Below are positions 40,169 to 43,187 of a DNA stretch of 43,187 bases, in pieces. The DNA is from Stenotrophomonas beteli (lineage in GTDB: Bacteria; Pseudomonadota; Gammaproteobacteria; Xanthomonadales; Xanthomonadaceae). Every line of letters begins with the position of its first letter. Position 1 is the first letter of the stretch. Below the pieces are notes generated by a model, which was given only the letters and a program-made list of their open reading frames with translations, was not told where the DNA came from and ran no database searches. The stretch covers positions 1 to 43,187 of the forward strand of contig NZ_LLXV01000084.1 in NCBI RefSeq assembly GCF_001431665.1, in the 5' to 3' direction. The position numbers were made by a program, and so were the translations under genes.

Positions 40169-41602
40169 TCAGCGCATCACGAGCTGGCCCTGCTGTTGGC
40201 CGTTGTTGCGCAGGATGCGCAGCACCAGGGTCGGTGGGCGCTGCTGGAAGTTGGCGCGCCAGCTGGCCAGATCAGCGAATTCACCCACGGTGGCATCGGT
40301 GATGATGTCGCCCGGCTGCAGGCCGTTGCTGGCCGCGCGGCTGCCGCGCTTGACCTCGCTGACCATCACCCCGCCCGCGCCGGACTGGCGGAGCGACTCG
40401 GGCAGGTCGACGAAGGTGGCGCCGCCCAGGCGCGGGTCCAGGCTGTCGCCGCTGACCGCGCGCGCCTGCTCCTTCAGTGTCGCCTTGATCTGCAGTGGCT
40501 TGCCTTCACGGCGTACGTCCAGCGTCATCGCGCTGCCCACCGCGGCCAGGCCTTCCACGTTGTGCAGGGCCTCGGCGCTGTCCACGCGCTGGCCGTTGGC
40601 CGCAACCACCACGTCGCCCGGCTTCAAGCCGGCGGCGGCGGCGGCCGAGCCGGCCAGCACGCGGGTGATCAGTGCACCACGGGTTTCGCCCAGGCCCAGG
40701 CCCTGCGCGATCTGCGCGGTCAGGTTCTGGCTTTCCACGCCCAGCGTGCCGCGCACCACCACGCCGTGCTTGACCAGCTGGTCGACCACGCTGCGTGCCA
40801 GGTTGGAGGGAATGGCCAGGCCCAGGCCGATGTTGCCGGCCATGCTGCCCTGCGGATTGAAGCTGGCGGTGTTGATGCCCACCAGCTGGCCCTGCAGGTC
40901 GACCAGCGCGCCACCGGAGTTGCCCGGGTTGATCGACGCATCGGTCTGGATGAAGTTCTGGTAGCCCAGGCCGCGGATGCCGCTGCGGCCCACTGCCGAG
41001 ACAATGCCCGAGGTGACCGTCTGGCTGAAGCCGAACGGGTTGCCGATGGCCACCACGAAGTCGCCTACCCGCAGCTGGTCGCTGTTGCCGAGCTTGATGT
41101 CGGTCAGGTTCTGCGCCGGGATGCGGATCAGCGCGATGTCGGTGTCGCGGTCCGAACCGAGGAACTCGGCCTTGACCGTGCGCCCGTCGGCCAGCGTCAC
41201 CTGCACGTCATCGGCGTTGTCGATGACATGGTGGTTGGTCAGCACCAGGCCTTCGCGGGCATCGATGATCACGCCCGAGCCAAGCGATTCGTTGATGCGC
41301 TCCTGCGGGATATCCGGGAACAGGCGGCGGAAGAACGGGTCGTTGAAGAACGGATTGCGCACGCGCACCACCTGCTTGGTGTTGACGCTGACCACCGCCG
41401 GCATCGCCTTTTCCAGCATCGGCGCCAGCGACGGCACCGCCTGCCCGGCTACCGAGGCCGGCAGCGCCGCCGTGGTGGGCAGCACCGCGGGCAGGGGCGC
41501 CGCATCGGCGCGATTGTCCAGGTGGGCATTGATGCCGGTGGCAACGAAGCCACCGAAGGCGGCGGCGATTGCGAGCGTGAGCAGGGTGGGTAGCGGTCGC
41601 AT
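40169..41602 (-). CDS. Do-family periplasmic serine protease (DegP/DegQ-like)
   Basis: Periplasmic protein quality control. The 477-residue protein has a signal anchor or peptide (about 5-25). The trypsin-like domain has the triad H125 (LTNHHVIDNADDV), D155 (DRDTDIALIR) and S229 (NPGNSGGALVD). The LA loop region is short (FFNDPFFRRLFPDIPQE), as in DegQ, rather than the long one of DegP. Two PDZ domains are about 280-370 and 390-470. ATG 41602 was selected by the signal sequence. A GC hairpin lies in the spacer upstream (41631-41644). A sigma-E type promoter would be expected, but I do not see a convincing one. Confidence 0.93.
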   Translation of the reverse strand: MRPLPTLLTLAIAAAFGGFVATGINAHLDNRADAAPLPAVLPTTAALPASVAGQAVPSLAPMLEKAMPAVVSVNTKQVVRVRNPFFNDPFFRRLFPDIPQERINESLGSGVIIDAREGLVLTNHHVIDNADDVQVTLADGRTVKAEFLGSDRDTDIALIRIPAQNLTDIKLGNSDQLRVGDFVVAIGNPFGFSQTVTSGIVSAVGRSGIRGLGYQNFIQTDASINPGNSGGALVDLQGQLVGINTASFNPQGSMAGNIGLGLAIPSNLARSVVDQLVKHGVVVRGTLGVESQNLTAQIAQGLGLGETRGALITRVLAGSAAAAAGLKPGDVVVAANGQRVDSAEALHNVEGLAAVGSAMTLDVRREGKPLQIKATLKEQARAVSGDSLDPRLGGATFVDLPESLRQSGAGGVMVSEVKRGSRAASNGLQPGDIITDATVGEFADLASWRANFQQRPPTLVLRILRNNGQQQGQLVMR

Positions 41603-42094
41603 GGGCGTCGTTTCGCAGGGGGGAAAGGAGGGGCCTATCGGCCCTACGGTAAAACAAGCTGAATGAGTCTGTCGCGATCTGGATAAATGCGCCATGAAAG
41701 TCGGATGCGTGACACCGGCACCAAGCGCCGTCGCGAACGCCGGTGGCGACAGCGGCGGAGGACAGACGTGCAGTGTCCAGGTACGCCGCCAACGCAGCCG
41801 GCATCGGCCGATACTTGCGCAGTTCCGCGCAACCGGGTGCCGCAGGACACCACCACGCGCACCTGCGGCCATATCCGTACCGATGCACGCGGCACTCCTT
41901 TGCCGTCGTGCCTGGCGTGCGGCGCAGCACTGAAAAAAAGGGGTTTCCTGCGCACCTGCAAGCGCGCTGAAGGCAATCGGCTACACCATTGCCGTCGCAA
42001 CAGATGCGATTGACGGCGCACGCCCCGTTCCACGATCGTCAATGTCGGTATAGCATCGCCCCGTTTTGATACCTAAGGCCCCCAGGAGGGCAAC
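41603..42094. other. Gene-free spacer between the divergent protease and H1-like genes
   Basis: About 490 bp. GGGCCTATCGGCCC (41631-41644) forms a small stem-loop in the protease leader. The rest has scattered high-GC shadow frames, one of which (41687-42013) has a CLACG/basic tail but no family resemblance. Promoters of both divergent genes must lie here. No strong consensus is evident. Confidence 0.5.
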
Positions 42095-42988
42095 ATGAGC
42101 AACGGTAATGGTGTGTCGGTCGTGACCGACGCCGTCGAGAACGTCAAAGAAGCCGCCACCAACGTTGGCGAGACCATCGCCCACGCCGCCGAAGACGCCG
42201 TGAAGTCGGTCAAGAAGACCGTCAAGCGCGCCACCAAGGCTGCCGGTACCCGCGTTGCCAAGGCCAAGAAGGCCGTGGCCAAGGTCGAGAAGACCGTTGC
42301 CAAGAAGGCCGAGAAGGCTGCCAAGTCGGTCGGCAAGACCGTTGCCTCGGCGAAGAAGAAGCTGGAAACCGCCAAGAAGAATGCCAAGGCTGAAGCCGCT
42401 GCCCTGAAGAAGGAAGTGGCCAAGAAGAAGGCCGCTGCAGGCAAGGCCGTGACCAAGAAGGCCGCCGCTGCCAAGAAGACCACCAAGGGCGCTGCCAAGG
42501 CTGCCGGCAAGAAGGTCGCCACCGTGAAGAAGGCTGCCACCAAGAAGGCCGCCGTCGCCAAGAAGACCGTTGCCAAGAAGGCCGCCGCCGCCAAGAAGGT
42601 GGTCGGCAAGAAGGTCGCCACCGCCAAGAAGGCCGTGGCCAAGAAGGCCGTCGCCGCCAAGAAGGTCGCCGGCAAGAAGACCGTGGCTGCGAAGAAGGTC
42701 GTCGGCAAGAAGGTTGCCGCCACCAGGAAGGTCGCCACCAAGAAGACTGCCGCTGCCAAGAAGGTTGTCGGCAAGAAGGCTACCGTCGCCAAGAAGGTTG
42801 TCGGCAAGAAGACCGCCGCTGCCAAGAAGGTTGTCGGCAAGAAGACCGCCGTTGCCAAGAAGGCCGTTGGCAAGAAGGTTGCCGCCACCCGCAAGACGGT
42901 CGCCAAGAAGGCTGCGCCGCTGAAGAAGGTCGCCGCCAAGAAGGCGCCGGCCAAGAAGGCCGTGCGCAAGGTCGCCAAGCGCAAGTAA
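42095..42988 (+). CDS. Histone H1-like Lys/Ala-rich repetitive DNA-binding protein
   Basis: A 297-residue protein made of about 60% Lys plus Ala. The N-terminal 50 residues are less basic (MSNGNGVSVVTDAVENVKEA, then helical VGETIAHAAEDAVKS). From about residue 60 on it is a run of degenerate AAKK units. Units AKKVVGKK recur at least five times (plus KKVAGKK and KKAVGKK) between about residues 165 and 260. Similar proteins (AlgP/AlgR3, H1-like in Pseudomonas and Xanthomonas) bind DNA non-specifically and condense the nucleoid. A GGAGGG lies upstream of the ATG. Repeat-rich DNA makes length variation likely. Downstream is a strong hairpin. Confidence 0.88.
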   Translation: MSNGNGVSVVTDAVENVKEAATNVGETIAHAAEDAVKSVKKTVKRATKAAGTRVAKAKKAVAKVEKTVAKKAEKAAKSVGKTVASAKKKLETAKKNAKAEAAALKKEVAKKKAAAGKAVTKKAAAAKKTTKGAAKAAGKKVATVKKAATKKAAVAKKTVAKKAAAAKKVVGKKVATAKKAVAKKAVAAKKVAGKKTVAAKKVVGKKVAATRKVATKKTAAAKKVVGKKATVAKKVVGKKTAAAKKVVGKKTAVAKKAVGKKVAATRKTVAKKAAPLKKVAAKKAPAKKAVRKVAKRK

Positions 42989-43002
42989 TCGCGTCGTGAC
43001 CG

Positions 43003-43038
43003 AAGGCCCTGCCACCCACCGGGTGGTGGGGCCTTTCG
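43003..43038 (+). terminator. Rho-independent terminator after the H1-like gene
   Basis: AAGGCCC...CCACCC (43003-43017), loop ACC, GGGTGG...GGGCCTTT. A long GC stem with a short T-run 15 bp after the stop. Confidence 0.85.
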
Positions 43039-43095
43039 CATTTCTGGGGCGTGGTCTGGGGCAAGATGCAGGTTCTTCCCGCCGGAGCCCCAGGC

Positions 43096-43187
43096 ATGCG
43101 CGGTATCGACTTCAGTTCCTGGCAGGGCGTGCTGTCCACATTGGCCGGCCTGGCCCTGATCACCCTGCTGGGCGTGGGCATCCGCCT
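43096..43187 (+). CDS. Start of a membrane protein gene, truncated by window end
   Basis: Only the first 30 codons are in the window. MRGIDFSSWQGVLSTLAGL and the following ALITLLGVGIR form a hydrophobic helix near the N-terminus, so an inner-membrane protein is likely. GGAGCCCC is a poor Shine-Dalgarno 8 bp before the ATG. No family can be assigned from this part. Confidence 0.55.
   Translation, partial: MRGIDFSSWQGVLSTLAGLALITLLGVGIR

Noticed and set aside
40169..41872. Longer N-terminus for the Do-family protease
   Set aside because: The extension contains no signal peptide, while ATG 41602 begins directly with one.
41687..42013. Possible small basic protein with a CLACG motif
   Set aside because: Frame has no Shine-Dalgarno, high Arg content typical of a shadow frame, and overlaps the probable protease promoter area.

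Overview
The window is a GC-rich chromosomal segment that reads as Stenotrophomonas (S. maltophilia complex, Xanthomonadaceae). The call rests on three things seen here: many short palindromic repeats that begin with GTAG (the SMAG family of REP-like elements described in S. maltophilia), the Xanthomonadaceae style of the proteins (phoPQ preceded by a small PepSY-like exported protein, DUF3011 protein, long TrpS), and very high third-position GC, which also produces many spurious shadow reading frames. No plasmid, phage structural or integrase gene is visible.

Layout. 1-2951: ohr peroxide reductase, a cation diffusion facilitator with an altered metal site, and the tRNA dihydrouridine synthase dusA. 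2952-5745: regulatory region, PepSY-like exported protein and the phoP-phoQ two-component pair. 5753-9750: a SMAG cluster, an MtfA-like metallopeptidase, then birA-coaX-SPOR protein and tRNA-Thr(UGU). 9751-12260 is the only accessory-looking stretch, with visibly lower GC: a two-gene cassette (DUF6932-type nucleotidyltransferase plus an unknown 304-residue partner, overlapping ATGA), followed without a gap and in the same frame by an addiction-module antitoxin gene broken by a TGA, and then a gene remnant. 12297-19330: unknown and exported proteins, arginase, entericidin, CsbD-like protein and trpS. 19498-26165: MBL-fold hydrolase, M28 peptidase, KgtP-like permease and two EamA transporters (yedA-rarD). 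26418-33108: a MacAB-like ABC export operon on the minus strand (membrane fusion protein, ATPase, two FtsX-type permeases), divergent from a DesK/DesR-type two-component pair that probably controls it. 33109-33691 is a repeat-filled spacer. 33692-41602, all minus strand: cytochrome b561 with a membrane-anchored catalase-like peroxidase, M17 aminopeptidase, HAD hydrolase, AI-2E family permease, a yqjD-yqjE-yqjK-like operon and a Do-family (DegP/DegQ) protease. 42095-43187: a histone H1-like Lys/Ala-rich protein and the start of a membrane protein cut by the window end.

Most of the window is core housekeeping and envelope-stress biology: peroxide defence (Ohr, catalase-like), envelope sensing (PhoPQ, DesKR-ABC, Do protease, YqjD/E-like, entericidin, CsbD) and cofactor metabolism (BirA, CoaX). 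The best candidate for an undescribed system is the nucleotidyltransferase/partner cassette at 10052-11424 with its coupled dead antitoxin. All functional calls come from reading motifs in the sequence; no database search was run.
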